This document shows positions 33,001 through 41,654 of a DNA stretch of 46,133 nt, piece by piece; position 1 is the stretch's first letter; each line of letters begins with the position of its first letter. The position numbers and the translations under genes are program-made. The notes below the pieces were generated by a model, which was not told the origin of the DNA, searched no databases, and saw only the letters and a list, made by a program, of their open reading frames with translations. The stretch comes from Caryophanales bacterium UBA2753 (lineage in GTDB: Bacteria; Bacillota_I; Bacilli_A; RFN20; CAG-826): positions 1 through 46,133 of the forward strand of contig DEJH01000029.1 in assembly GCA_002353275.1 (NCBI GenBank), read 5' to 3'.

Positions 33001-34398
33001 ATGGAATTATTAAATATTACAGATTTTGAACTATATGATATCGTGACTGGCGGCGACGATATTGAAAAAGAAGAATTATTAAAAGCCACAGTTTGTTTAC
33101 AAGGTTGGGTAAGAACTAACCGAAGTAATGGACAAATTGGTTTTATCGAATTTAATGATGGTACATATTTCAAAAACGTCCAATTAGTGTACTCCAAAGA
33201 CAATGAAAGTTACGATAAACTTTCTGCTTTTAGAAATGGTTGTTCAATTGAAGTTAAAGGTAAAGTGGTTTTCACTCCAGAAAATAAACAACCATTTGAA
33301 ATTAATGTTACTGAAGCAACTTTATTAGGGGACTGTTATGAAGATTATCCACTTCAAAAGAAGAGACATAGTTTTGAATTCTTAAGAGAAATCGCTCATA
33401 TTCGTCCTCGTGGAAATACTTTCCAAGCCGTTTTTAGAGTAAGAAGTGTCCTCTCTTTTGCAATTCATCAATTCTTCCAAGAAAGAGGTTTCTTATATGT
33501 TCACACTCCTGAAATTACCACTAATGATGGAGAAGGAGCGGGTAATGTTTTTGATGTCACAACTCATGATACAAAAGATCCTTTCTCTTTCTATGGTAGA
33601 AAAGTTAATTTAACTGTTACTGGTCAACTTCATGTTGAACCATTTGCTTTAGCCTTTAGAAATGTCTATACCTTTGGTCCTGTCTTTAGAGCGGAACATT
33701 CTAACACAGTTAGACACGCTTCTGAATTCTGGATGGTTGAACCAGAAATGGCCTTTACTGACCTTAACGGCAATATGTCAGTTATTGAAGACTGTGTTAA
33801 ATATTGCATCTCTTATGTTAAAGAAGCTTGTCCAGAAGAAATGAAATTCTTTAATTCAATGATTGATAATACTCTTTTAGAAAGACTTGATCATGTTTTG
33901 AATTCTGATTTTAAGAAGATGACTTACACTGAAGGAATTGAAATCTTAAAGAAAGCCGTTAAAGATGGTGTTAAATTTGAAAATAGCAACATCGAATGGG
34001 GCATGGATTTACAATCAGAACACGAAAGATATTTAACTGAAAAAGTGGTTAATGGCCCTCTCTTCTTAATTGATTATCCTCGTGAAATTAAGGCTTTCTA
34101 TATGAAAGTCAATCCTGATAACAAGACTGTTGCCGCATGTGACTTATTAGTCCCAGCGGTTGGAGAACTTGTTGGTGGTTCTCAAAGAGAAGAAAGATAT
34201 GATGTTTTAAAAGCCAAGATGGATGAAATGGGCATCACAGAAGGTCTTGAATGGTATTTAGACACCCGCAAATATGGTGGATGTGTCCATTCTGGTTTTG
34301 GAATTGGATTTGATCGTTTATTAATGTATGTCACTGGTATGCAAAATATCCGTGATGTTCAACCATATCCAAGAACAAGTAACACAATCAAATATTAA
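33001..34398 (+). CDS. asnS: Asparaginyl-tRNA synthetase
   Basis: Class IIb aminoacyl-tRNA synthetase, 465 residues. N-terminal OB-fold anticodon-binding domain (about 30-115), then the catalytic core with motif 2 (FRAEHSNTVRHASEFWMVEPEM) and motif 3 (GFGIGFDRLLMYVTG), ending in QPYPRTSNTIKY as in AsnRS rather than AspRS. Because a direct AsnRS exists, the GatCAB genes at 41-44 kb are most likely needed for Gln-tRNA(Gln). It has its own promoter; an encoded 48-residue membrane peptide follows after 5 nt. Confidence 0.96.
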   Translation: MELLNITDFELYDIVTGGDDIEKEELLKATVCLQGWVRTNRSNGQIGFIEFNDGTYFKNVQLVYSKDNESYDKLSAFRNGCSIEVKGKVVFTPENKQPFEINVTEATLLGDCYEDYPLQKKRHSFEFLREIAHIRPRGNTFQAVFRVRSVLSFAIHQFFQERGFLYVHTPEITTNDGEGAGNVFDVTTHDTKDPFSFYGRKVNLTVTGQLHVEPFALAFRNVYTFGPVFRAEHSNTVRHASEFWMVEPEMAFTDLNGNMSVIEDCVKYCISYVKEACPEEMKFFNSMIDNTLLERLDHVLNSDFKKMTYTEGIEILKKAVKDGVKFENSNIEWGMDLQSEHERYLTEKVVNGPLFLIDYPREIKAFYMKVNPDNKTVAACDLLVPAVGELVGGSQREERYDVLKAKMDEMGITEGLEWYLDTRKYGGCVHSGFGIGFDRLLMYVTGMQNIRDVQPYPRTSNTIKY

Positions 34399-34403
34399 TC
34401 TTT

Positions 34404-34550
34404 ATGGATTCAAAAGAAGCGTTGCAAATTGAGAAAGACAAAAGAAAAGCAGTTGCGAAATATCGTATCTGCTGGTTTCTTGGTATTTTGGATATCGTTT
34501 TAGTGATTTATATCGTTATCCAAATCATTTTATTGATCCAAGGAAAATAA
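34404..34550 (+). CDS. 48-residue single-helix membrane peptide
   Basis: A short frame directly after asnS: charged N-terminus (MDSKEALQIEKDKRKAVAKY) followed by a strongly hydrophobic segment of about 23 residues (24-46) and GK at the end, so a single N-in membrane helix is predicted. No Shine-Dalgarno is seen; coupling to asnS translation (5-nt gap) is the likely route. It ends exactly 1 nt before the stop of the opposing gene. The composition and clean fit between two genes favour a real gene, but no homologue is recognised. Confidence 0.5.
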   Translation: MDSKEALQIEKDKRKAVAKYRICWFLGILDIVLVIYIVIQIILLIQGK

Positions 34551-35204
34551 TTATTCCTCAGGTTTTGCTTCTTCTTGTTTAATAGCCTCTGTTTGGTTAA
34601 AACCATCGAGGCTTTTTTCAAACACTTCTTTGCTTCTCTTATATAGCATGAAGGTTCTGGATAAAAGTGACATTACAGAAATTAAATACCATAATCCACC
34701 TCCAAAGAAGCAAGGGCCGGCAATGTAACTTGCCCATGCGTCTCCCACTAAATGAGGGGTATTATCTAAAACGATTTGTTGGAATCTAATTAAATCATAA
34801 TCAGTTCCAGAGAAGGTGCCTGAAGCTTTCCATGTCCAGAAGATAGTACCAAAACCATTTTGGGTGGAGAAGAAATGATAATTCCAATCATTAGCGATCG
34901 AACATCTAATGATGAGCATGATAATTCCAAAGATTATAATCAATAGTGGAATATAAGCTTGTTTAAAGAAATATGCCCAGTTTTTCGCTCTACCATATTT
35001 CATTAAAGCTTTTTTATCGGTGATGACTTTATAAACAACAACATCGTGGATTAAAGTATCCATCTTCTTAGCTTGCCATTTCATCACTTTCACTAAGATA
35101 AATCCAAGTAAAGCGATTAAAACAAGAATGACAATCACAATTAAAAGAAGGGAGAAGATTAGTCGCTTATCGCTATCGGATAAAGATAACAAAATATTAG
35201 GCAT
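34551..35204 (-). CDS. Uncharacterised membrane protein
   Basis: 217 residues, not recognised. Three predicted helices: about 14-40, 85-105 and 165-187, with an extracytoplasmic Trp/Phe-rich loop (WNYHFFSTQNGFGTIFWTWK) between the second and third, and a Glu/Lys-rich C-terminal tail. Of two ATG codons (35210, 35204), the second is chosen because AGGAGG lies 8 nt upstream of it and only 2 nt from the first. Its start lies inside the 3' end of the upstream gene, so it is translationally coupled, and it is the last gene of a minus-strand unit. Confidence 0.65.
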   Translation of the reverse strand: MPNILLSLSDSDKRLIFSLLLIVIVILVLIALLGFILVKVMKWQAKKMDTLIHDVVVYKVITDKKALMKYGRAKNWAYFFKQAYIPLLIIIFGIIMLIIRCSIANDWNYHFFSTQNGFGTIFWTWKASGTFSGTDYDLIRFQQIVLDNTPHLVGDAWASYIAGPCFFGGGLWYLISVMSLLSRTFMLYKRSKEVFEKSLDGFNQTEAIKQEEAKPEE

Positions 35205-35610
35205 CTTCATTACCTCCTTCCTCTTGTTTTTCTACTTCACTTTCATCTTTTGAAGGGGTTTCTTGTATGCTTTCTTCTACTTTTTCCTCTTTATCAGCGG
35301 TTTTAAAAGGGAAGTTATAATCGTTTTGATAGATTGGAGAAAGGAATGGATCTTGTTCTTCTTGAGGTGCTTCCATTAAGTCTTCGCTAGGTTGAACTGT
35401 TCTGCTTTCAACGATTCTTTTAACTTCAATGTCTTCAGGAAGGTCTGAGAAAAGAGTCCTTCCAGTAAAGAAGAGATAAATGAGTTTACCGAATTGGAAA
35501 ATAAAAACAGCAACCCCAAAAACGGCATATATTGCAATCGCGATAATAATACCTGGGAAGGCTAAGAAATATAAAACTCCACGAGCTAAACTTTTAAAAA
35601 TATTTCCCAT
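35197..35610 (-). CDS. Small membrane protein with acidic tail
   Basis: 137 residues, not recognised. Hydrophobic N-terminal half with one or two helices (about 10-50, LARGVLYFLAFPG and AIYAVFGVAVFIFQ), then a hydrophilic, low-complexity Glu/Lys/Ser/Pro-rich cytoplasmic tail (about 60-137) with likely disorder. It overlaps the following gene by 8 nt and follows the 304-residue membrane protein by 9 nt: a three-gene unit. No clear Shine-Dalgarno. Confidence 0.65.
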   Translation of the reverse strand: MGNIFKSLARGVLYFLAFPGIIIAIAIYAVFGVAVFIFQFGKLIYLFFTGRTLFSDLPEDIEVKRIVESRTVQPSEDLMEAPQEEQDPFLSPIYQNDYNFPFKTADKEEKVEESIQETPSKDESEVEKQEEGGNEDA

Positions 35611-35619
35611 CTCAATTAT

Positions 35620-36534
35620 TTATTCTATCTTTTTGCCTTTATCTTTAAAACAATAATTCAACAAAATGTCGATTATTGTTATTAGGGCAAAGAATATATT
35701 TAATAGGACCAACTGATTTGGGGTAACGATATATTGATATAAAAATGCGAAAGTAAAGACGAATATTATTACTGAGGCAACTAGAAGGATATACACCCAC
35801 ATTCTCCTAGACAAAATGAGATTAATGAATTGATAAGTAATAACCGTTAATGACATTAAGACAAATAGGATTGTCCAAGAGGGGAAAGTGTAATAAGAAA
35901 TCATTGATAATATCCCAAAGATAATTGTCGGAATATATAGTAACCATTTATTTTTAAATTCTAGGTTAACTTCTAATCCGATTCGATTAACTTCATATTT
36001 CACTAATATATATGTAAGAGAAACTTGAATTTGGGCGATTATATAGGTAAATATTAGAGTTAATGCTGGTTTATACGCAAATTCAGTAAGACCGAATAAC
36101 TTATATAAAGATTCATAAAAATTAACTTGGATAATGAATTTATCTAAAATATAGAAGGTTAAATATGTTAGTCCAAATTGTACTATTGAAATAGCTACTA
36201 AAATGAGGATGGCAGGTACTTTCTTTTCAATTAATAAACCAAATAATATTCCAGTAATAAGAGCAGGCAAAACATAGATAAATGTGTCATATATTCCAAA
36301 GCCTAAATTTACTGAAAAACATAATAAGAATGTGACTATGAAATATAGTGGTAGATAGCTCTTCTTACATAGGATAGTGACGATCACACTAGTAAGAGGA
36401 AGAACGAACACTAAGATTAAGAATAAAATTGGTAAAAAGTTAGAGATAGTAACAAACAAAACATTGATCGCTGACATGATTGCGATATAGGCAATATTTT
36501 TGATAGGAGTCTCTCTCTTTTTTACTAAATTCAC
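35620..36534 (-). CDS. Polytopic membrane protein of unknown function (S-component-like)
   Basis: 304 residues and about eight predicted helices with almost no soluble parts. The N-terminus (RETPIKNIAYIAIMSAINVLFVTISNFLP) resembles the start of ECF transporter S components and of DUF2232/YybS proteins, and residues 1-180 could form such a domain; the specificity is unknown and the call is weak. The start is GTG at 36534: a perfect TATAAT ends 6 nt upstream with a TTGAAA -35 box 16 nt above it. It heads the three-gene minus-strand unit. Confidence 0.6.
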   Translation of the reverse strand: MNLVKKRETPIKNIAYIAIMSAINVLFVTISNFLPILFLILVFVLPLTSVIVTILCKKSYLPLYFIVTFLLCFSVNLGFGIYDTFIYVLPALITGILFGLLIEKKVPAILILVAISIVQFGLTYLTFYILDKFIIQVNFYESLYKLFGLTEFAYKPALTLIFTYIIAQIQVSLTYILVKYEVNRIGLEVNLEFKNKWLLYIPTIIFGILSMISYYTFPSWTILFVLMSLTVITYQFINLILSRRMWVYILLVASVIIFVFTFAFLYQYIVTPNQLVLLNIFFALITIIDILLNYCFKDKGKKIE

Positions 36535-36540
36535 AACTCA

Positions 36541-36568
36541 ATTATAAAAAAATATAAATAATTTTCAA
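36541..36568 (-). promoter_or_regulatory. Promoter of the three-gene membrane-protein unit
   Basis: On the minus strand: -35 TTGAAA (36563-36568), 16-bp spacer, perfect -10 TATAAT (36541-36546), then 6 nt and a GTG start codon. This is the clearest leaderless-type promoter in the window. Confidence 0.65.
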
Positions 36569-36613
36569 AAAATTTAAAAAATCCACCTATATATAAAGTG
36601 AGGAGGTATTTTT

Positions 36614-37033
36614 ATGAAAAAGCTATTTTTAGTCTTCTTATCTTTATTATTTATAGGTTGTACAAATAGCAAAAGTAGTGCTTCGATTCCTGAACTTGAT
36701 TATTCAATTGTGAAGACTCATATTAATTGGATTGATATCTTTAATCAGCAGGAAGTCGATTATTTTGTCTATTTTTATTCAACAACATGCGCTCATTGTC
36801 GAAATATTAAGCAAGAGATGTTGAACTATTATCTATCTGAAAAATCCTATCTATATTTTCTCTGTATGGATAAGATTGATGATCGATACAAACAACCTTA
36901 TGACATTACCGGGATATGCGATAGTAATAAGCTATATATTTTTGGGACTCCATTTCTAATTGAGGTCAAAAATTATAAAGTATATCAATATTACGCTGGT
37001 GAAAAATCGATTCTAGAATTTATCAGAAAATAA
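36614..37033 (+). CDS. Thioredoxin-like lipoprotein
   Basis: 139-residue extracytoplasmic thiol-disulfide protein. The signal peptide MKKLFLVFLSLLFIGC ends in the lipobox FIGC (Cys16), so it is lipid-anchored outside. The mature part is a compact thioredoxin fold: active-site CAHC (Cys59, Cys62) after the FVYFYSTT strand, and a GTPFLIEV segment that provides the cis-proline opposite the active site. Very strong GAGGAGGT ribosome site. It may maintain or reduce cysteines of exported proteins; partners are unknown. Divergent from the membrane-protein unit. Confidence 0.85.
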   Translation: MKKLFLVFLSLLFIGCTNSKSSASIPELDYSIVKTHINWIDIFNQQEVDYFVYFYSTTCAHCRNIKQEMLNYYLSEKSYLYFLCMDKIDDRYKQPYDITGICDSNKLYIFGTPFLIEVKNYKVYQYYAGEKSILEFIRK

Positions 37034-37036
37034 TGT

Positions 37037-37075
37037 ATTCAATTAATTGAATGAGTTAATGAATTATGTTAGTAT
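37037..37075 (+). promoter_or_regulatory. Promoter of pcrA with an embedded palindrome
   Basis: -35 TTGAAT (37047-37052), 17-bp spacer, -10 TAGTAT (37070-37075) ending 6 nt before the ATG, with no Shine-Dalgarno. The -35 is the right half of a perfect 16-bp palindrome, ATTCAATTAATTGAAT (37037-37052). Confidence 0.45.
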
Positions 37076-37081
37076 ATTGCT

Positions 37082-39322
37082 ATGCAATATTTTGACTTTG
37101 TGAAATCATTAAATGAAAGACAACTCGAGGCGGTTGAATCTAACGCCCAATATACGAGAGTTATCGCTGGAGCGGGAAGTGGAAAAACCCGTGTTTTAAC
37201 TTATCGTATTTCTTATTTGATTTCTCAAAGACAAGTTAGGCCATGGAAAATTTTAGCGATTACTTTTACAAATAAAGTCGCTAATGAGATGAAAAATCGA
37301 GTGATTAAAATTGTTCCTGAAGCAGAAAAAGATTTAACAATTAAAACATTCCATTCTTTTGCCGCTTATTTCCTTAGACAAGAAATCGATGTTTTATCTT
37401 ATCCAAGAAACTTCACGATTTTAGATGAAGAAGATCAATTAAAAATTATTAAAGATATCGCTAGTGAGCTAGGTTATAAAAAAAGTGATCCAATAGTAAA
37501 AAAAGCAGTTAATTATATCGGTGGAGCAAAATTAAAAGAGAAATATCCTGAAGATATCAAAGTGGATTTTGAAAGATTTGAAGGTGAAAAGACTTGCTTA
37601 GAAATATATGAGTTATATGAAGAAACTAAAAATAGACAATATGCTTTAGATTTCGATGACTTACTTCTTAAAACTAATTACATCTTAACTACTTATCCTT
37701 CTATAAGAGCAAAGTGGCAAGAAAGAATTGATCATATTTTAATTGATGAGTTCCAGGACACTAATGATACGGAGGATAAAATGATTAGACTTCTTATGAA
37801 GCCATCGACTTCTTTATATGTTGTTGGAGATCCTGATCAAACTATTTATACATGGAGAGGCGCTAATCAAGGAATTATCCTAGATTTGGATAAGAAGTTT
37901 AGTGGTGTTAAGACTATTATTCTTGATCGTAACTACCGTAGTACTCAAAATATCTTAAATTCTGCAAATAAGTTAATTGCGTATAACAAACTTAGAGTTC
38001 CTAAAGATTTATATACTGATAATCTTAAAGGCCACGAAATCGTGGTGAAATGCGCTGATTCATCATTAGGAGAAGCAGAATATGTTGCTCGAGAAATTAA
38101 AATGCTTCACGAAGTTCAACATTATAAGCTTTCTGATATTGTCCTTCTTTATCGTAGTAACTATATCACTCTTGAATTTGAAAAAGCCTTAATGGCAAAA
38201 CAAATCCCATATGTTATTTATGGAGGAATGAAGTTCTATCAAAGAGCAGAAATCAAAGACGTTTTAGCGTACTTCCGACTTATTAATAACAAAAAAGACG
38301 ATGTTTCTTTTGAAAGAATTATTAATATTCCTAGACGTGGAATTGGAGATACAACCGTTTCATTAATTAAAAGATGCGCTTTAGAGCATAATCAATCTAT
38401 TTATGAATATTTATTAGAAGAATATGCATTAGATGAATGCTCTAGAAAAGCCGTTAATACTTTAAGAAGTTTAATAGTAAGAATCGATCACACTAGAAAT
38501 GAAATTGAAGAAGACAGTGAAACCTTCTCTAAATTATTAGAAGACTTAATTAAAGATATTGGTTATTACGAATATCTCCTCTCTGATGAAAGTGGAGAAG
38601 ATCGATTAGAAAACGTGAAGTCTTTATTTGAAGATTTAAGACATTTCTTGAAGAGTAATCCAAACGCTACATTTGATGAATATCTCCAAAATGTTGCTTT
38701 AGTCTCCGCTCAAGATGATATGACCGAAGGAGAGAAAGTTACATTGATGACAGTTCATACCGCTAAAGGATTAGAATTTCCTGTCGTCTTTGTTGTTAAA
38801 CTTAATCAAGGTGTCTTCCCTTCTAATAGAGCCCTTCAAGAAGGAGGATACGCTGCTATTGAAGAAGAAAGAAGATTAGCTTATGTCGCCTTTACTAGAG
38901 CAAAAGAAAGATTATATCTAACTTTCTCACATGGCTTTAGCTATGTTGTCAAATCAGAATTAAGCGAATCACAATTCATCAAAGAAAGTGGCAATTCATA
39001 TCTCGAAAGAACTTCTTCTTATTCTGGTTATGGAAGACCTCAACAAAATAATACACAAAGAAATAAATATAAATATAGTTACGAATCATTTGATATTAAT
39101 AAAAACGATGTCAAATTCAATGATTCTCCTTATCAAGATGACTTTTCTCAAGTTAATGATTCAATCGATTGGAAAGTTGGAGATATTTGTATTCATGAAA
39201 AATTTGGAAGAGGAGTTGTCACCGCTTTAGATGGGGATGGAATTATTATTGTCAATTTTGATAATCACGGAGAAAAAACACTTCTCGGAAATCATAAAAT
39301 GATTAGCAAAGGAAAGAAATAA
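37082..39322 (+). CDS. pcrA: ATP-dependent DNA helicase PcrA/UvrD
   Basis: Superfamily 1A 3'-5' helicase for nucleotide excision repair and removal of RecA filaments, 746 residues. All motifs are present: I (AGAGSGKTRVLTYRI), Ia (LAITFTNKVANEMKNRV), II (LIDEFQDTND), III (VGDPDQTIYTWRGA), IV (LDRNYRSTQNIL), V (LMTVHTAKGLEFPVVFVV) and VI (EERRLAYVAFTRAKERL). The C-terminus has the Tudor-like domain (DICIHEKFGRGVV, about 700-740) that contacts RNA polymerase in PcrA. ligA begins 2 nt after its stop, the usual pcrA-ligA pair of Firmicutes. Confidence 0.96.
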   Translation: MQYFDFVKSLNERQLEAVESNAQYTRVIAGAGSGKTRVLTYRISYLISQRQVRPWKILAITFTNKVANEMKNRVIKIVPEAEKDLTIKTFHSFAAYFLRQEIDVLSYPRNFTILDEEDQLKIIKDIASELGYKKSDPIVKKAVNYIGGAKLKEKYPEDIKVDFERFEGEKTCLEIYELYEETKNRQYALDFDDLLLKTNYILTTYPSIRAKWQERIDHILIDEFQDTNDTEDKMIRLLMKPSTSLYVVGDPDQTIYTWRGANQGIILDLDKKFSGVKTIILDRNYRSTQNILNSANKLIAYNKLRVPKDLYTDNLKGHEIVVKCADSSLGEAEYVAREIKMLHEVQHYKLSDIVLLYRSNYITLEFEKALMAKQIPYVIYGGMKFYQRAEIKDVLAYFRLINNKKDDVSFERIINIPRRGIGDTTVSLIKRCALEHNQSIYEYLLEEYALDECSRKAVNTLRSLIVRIDHTRNEIEEDSETFSKLLEDLIKDIGYYEYLLSDESGEDRLENVKSLFEDLRHFLKSNPNATFDEYLQNVALVSAQDDMTEGEKVTLMTVHTAKGLEFPVVFVVKLNQGVFPSNRALQEGGYAAIEEERRLAYVAFTRAKERLYLTFSHGFSYVVKSELSESQFIKESGNSYLERTSSYSGYGRPQQNNTQRNKYKYSYESFDINKNDVKFNDSPYQDDFSQVNDSIDWKVGDICIHEKFGRGVVTALDGDGIIIVNFDNHGEKTLLGNHKMISKGKK

Positions 39323-39324
39323 TT

Positions 39325-41310
39325 ATGGATGCGAAAAGTAGAATTGAAGAAATCACTAAGTTACTAGAAAGATATAATTACGAATATTATGTCTTAGATA
39401 ATCCAAGTGTTGCGGATGCGGAATATGACCGTTTGATGCAAGAACTTATCTCTTTGGAAACTCAATATCCAGAACTAAAGAGTCCGTTATCTCCATCTCA
39501 AAGAGTGGGTGGAATGGTTCAAGACGAATTCAAAAAGATCACCCATAAAAGAAATATGCTCTCTCTTGCTAACGCTTTTAATGATGAAGACTTAAGAGAT
39601 TTTGATAAAAAGATTAGAGACGTTTTAGGTGTTGATAAAGTGAGATATATGGCTGAAATGAAAATTGATGGCCTAGGAATCTCATTAGTGTATCGTCGTA
39701 ATTTAGTGTACGCTGCCACCAGAGGAGACGGGACTATTGGAGAAGATGTTACTAGTAACGTTATCACTATTAAATCTATTCCTTCTCATATCAATGAAGA
39801 TGAAGAGTTGGAAATACGTGGTGAAGTCTTCATGCCTAAAAAATCATTAGAAAGATTAAATAAAGAAAAAGAAAAAGCGGGCGAACCACTTTTTGCTAAC
39901 GCAAGAAACGCTGCTGCTGGAAGTATTCGCCAATTAGATAGTTCAATTGCCGCATCAAGAGGCTTAGATGCCTATTGGTATTATTTTGTTAACGCAAAAG
40001 ATTTTGGGATTAGATATCATTCAGATGCATTAAAGAAAGCCGATGAATTAGGATTTAAGACTAATCCAGAAAGAAGAATATGTAACGGAATTGATGAAGT
40101 GATTGATTATATCGCTGAATATACCGAAAAACGTCCTTCTTTAGCCTATGATATCGATGGAATCGTTATTAAAGTTGATGATATGGATGTTTATGACAAA
40201 CTCGGTTATACATCTAAAACTCCTAGATGGGCAATCGCTTATAAATTCCCACCTGAAGAAGTTGTGACTAAACTCACTGATATTATTTATACAGTTGGTA
40301 GAACTGGAAAGATTACCCCTAATGCAGTTTTAGAGCCTGTTAGAGTTGCTGGCTCATTAGTCCAAAGAGCCACTCTTCATAATGAAGATTTCATCAAAGA
40401 TAAAGATTTAAAGATTAGTGATTATGTTGTTATAAGAAAAGCAGGAGATGTGATTCCTGAAGTCGTGAGAGTGGTCAAAGAAAGAAGAGGAAATGATGTC
40501 AAGGAATATAAGATGATTGATGTCTGTCCTGTTTGTGGAGAACCTTTAACAAGAGTAGACGCAATGCATTATTGCACTAATCCTTATTGTGACGCTAAAC
40601 GTATTGAAGGTATTATTCATTTCTCAAGTAGAGATGCGATGGATATTGAAGGACTTGGTGAAAAAGTTGCCGAACAATTCTTTAACCAAGGTTTCATTAG
40701 ATCAATTAAAGACATTTATGATTTAAGCCAATATCGTGATGAGATTATTGCTCTAGACGGTTGGAAAGAGAAATCGATCGATAACCTTTTAGCCGCGATT
40801 GAAAAGAGTAAAGAAAACTCATTAGAAAAAGTCTTATTCGGATTGGGGATAAAAGAAGTTGGAGAAAAGATGGCGAAAACTCTTTCTCGTATTTATGGAA
40901 ATATCGATGAGTTAGGAACTGCCACTGAAGAAGAATTATTAGAAATCCCTGATTGTGGACCAGTGTTAACTAAATCATTAGTGAAATGGTTCTCTAATGA
41001 GAAAAACATTCAATTAATTAATGACTTAAAAGAAAGAGGAGTGAATTTCAAATATTTAGGAAGCACTTCTAAAGCTGCAAATTCATATTTCTCAGGTAAA
41101 ACAGTTGTATTAACTGGAACATTATCTACTATGGGAAGAAAAGAAGCCACTAATTTATTAGAAGATGTTGGAGCGAAAGTTACTGGATCAGTATCTAAAG
41201 CCACTGACTGCGTAATCGCAGGAAGTGAAGCGGGAAGTAAATTAGATAAAGCCCAGGCTCTTGGCATTCAAGTATTAAATGAGGACGAATTCCTTTCATT
41301 AATAAAGTAA
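39325..41310 (+). CDS. ligA: NAD-dependent DNA ligase
   Basis: Seals nicks during replication and repair using NAD+. It has 661 residues, the normal length. Domains in order: Ia (YYVLDNPSVADAEYDRLM, the NMN site), adenylation domain with nucleophile Lys113 in KIDG, oligomer-binding fold, a four-Cys zinc finger (CPVCGEPLTR...YCTNPYC, about 405-431), helix-hairpin-helix repeats (about 445-570), and a C-terminal BRCT domain (about 585-661). Tightly coupled to pcrA (2-nt gap). A 46-nt gap separates it from gatC. Confidence 0.97.
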   Translation: MDAKSRIEEITKLLERYNYEYYVLDNPSVADAEYDRLMQELISLETQYPELKSPLSPSQRVGGMVQDEFKKITHKRNMLSLANAFNDEDLRDFDKKIRDVLGVDKVRYMAEMKIDGLGISLVYRRNLVYAATRGDGTIGEDVTSNVITIKSIPSHINEDEELEIRGEVFMPKKSLERLNKEKEKAGEPLFANARNAAAGSIRQLDSSIAASRGLDAYWYYFVNAKDFGIRYHSDALKKADELGFKTNPERRICNGIDEVIDYIAEYTEKRPSLAYDIDGIVIKVDDMDVYDKLGYTSKTPRWAIAYKFPPEEVVTKLTDIIYTVGRTGKITPNAVLEPVRVAGSLVQRATLHNEDFIKDKDLKISDYVVIRKAGDVIPEVVRVVKERRGNDVKEYKMIDVCPVCGEPLTRVDAMHYCTNPYCDAKRIEGIIHFSSRDAMDIEGLGEKVAEQFFNQGFIRSIKDIYDLSQYRDEIIALDGWKEKSIDNLLAAIEKSKENSLEKVLFGLGIKEVGEKMAKTLSRIYGNIDELGTATEEELLEIPDCGPVLTKSLVKWFSNEKNIQLINDLKERGVNFKYLGSTSKAANSYFSGKTVVLTGTLSTMGRKEATNLLEDVGAKVTGSVSKATDCVIAGSEAGSKLDKAQALGIQVLNEDEFLSLIK

Positions 41311-41356
41311 ATTAAATTTATTTAACTGAAATATTATGATAAAGTAGTGAACTAGT

Positions 41357-41653
41357 ATGAAAAATATTAATAAAGAAACCTTAAAAATGGCCGCAAACAA
41401 ATTAATGTTTGATATGTCAGAAGAACAATATAATCACCTCTTAAATGAATTTGATGTGATTGTTTCACAAATGAATTTAATTGGAAAAATTGAAGGAGTA
41501 GATAACGCGACTCCGATGACTTTTCCTTTTGATGTCACTTCTACTAAATTAAGAGAAGATGTCGCTACTACTCCATTAGATAGAGATGTAGCGCTTAGAA
41601 ATGCAAAAGATGTTGTCGATGGACAAATTAGACTTCCAAGGGTGGTGAAATAA
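41357..41653 (+). CDS. gatC: Asp-tRNA(Asn)/Glu-tRNA(Gln) amidotransferase subunit C
   Basis: Small stabilising subunit of GatCAB, 98 residues; it wraps between GatA and GatB. Typical NKETLKMAANKLMFDMSEEQ at the N-terminus and the C-terminal REDVATTPLDRDVALRNAKDVVDGQIRLPRVVK match the family. No Shine-Dalgarno precedes the ATG; an extended -10-like TGATAAAGT lies at 41337-41345, 11 nt upstream, so a second promoter for gatCAB with a very short leader is possible. gatA begins 1 nt after its stop. Confidence 0.94.
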   Translation: MKNINKETLKMAANKLMFDMSEEQYNHLLNEFDVIVSQMNLIGKIEGVDNATPMTFPFDVTSTKLREDVATTPLDRDVALRNAKDVVDGQIRLPRVVK

Positions 41654-41654
41654 T

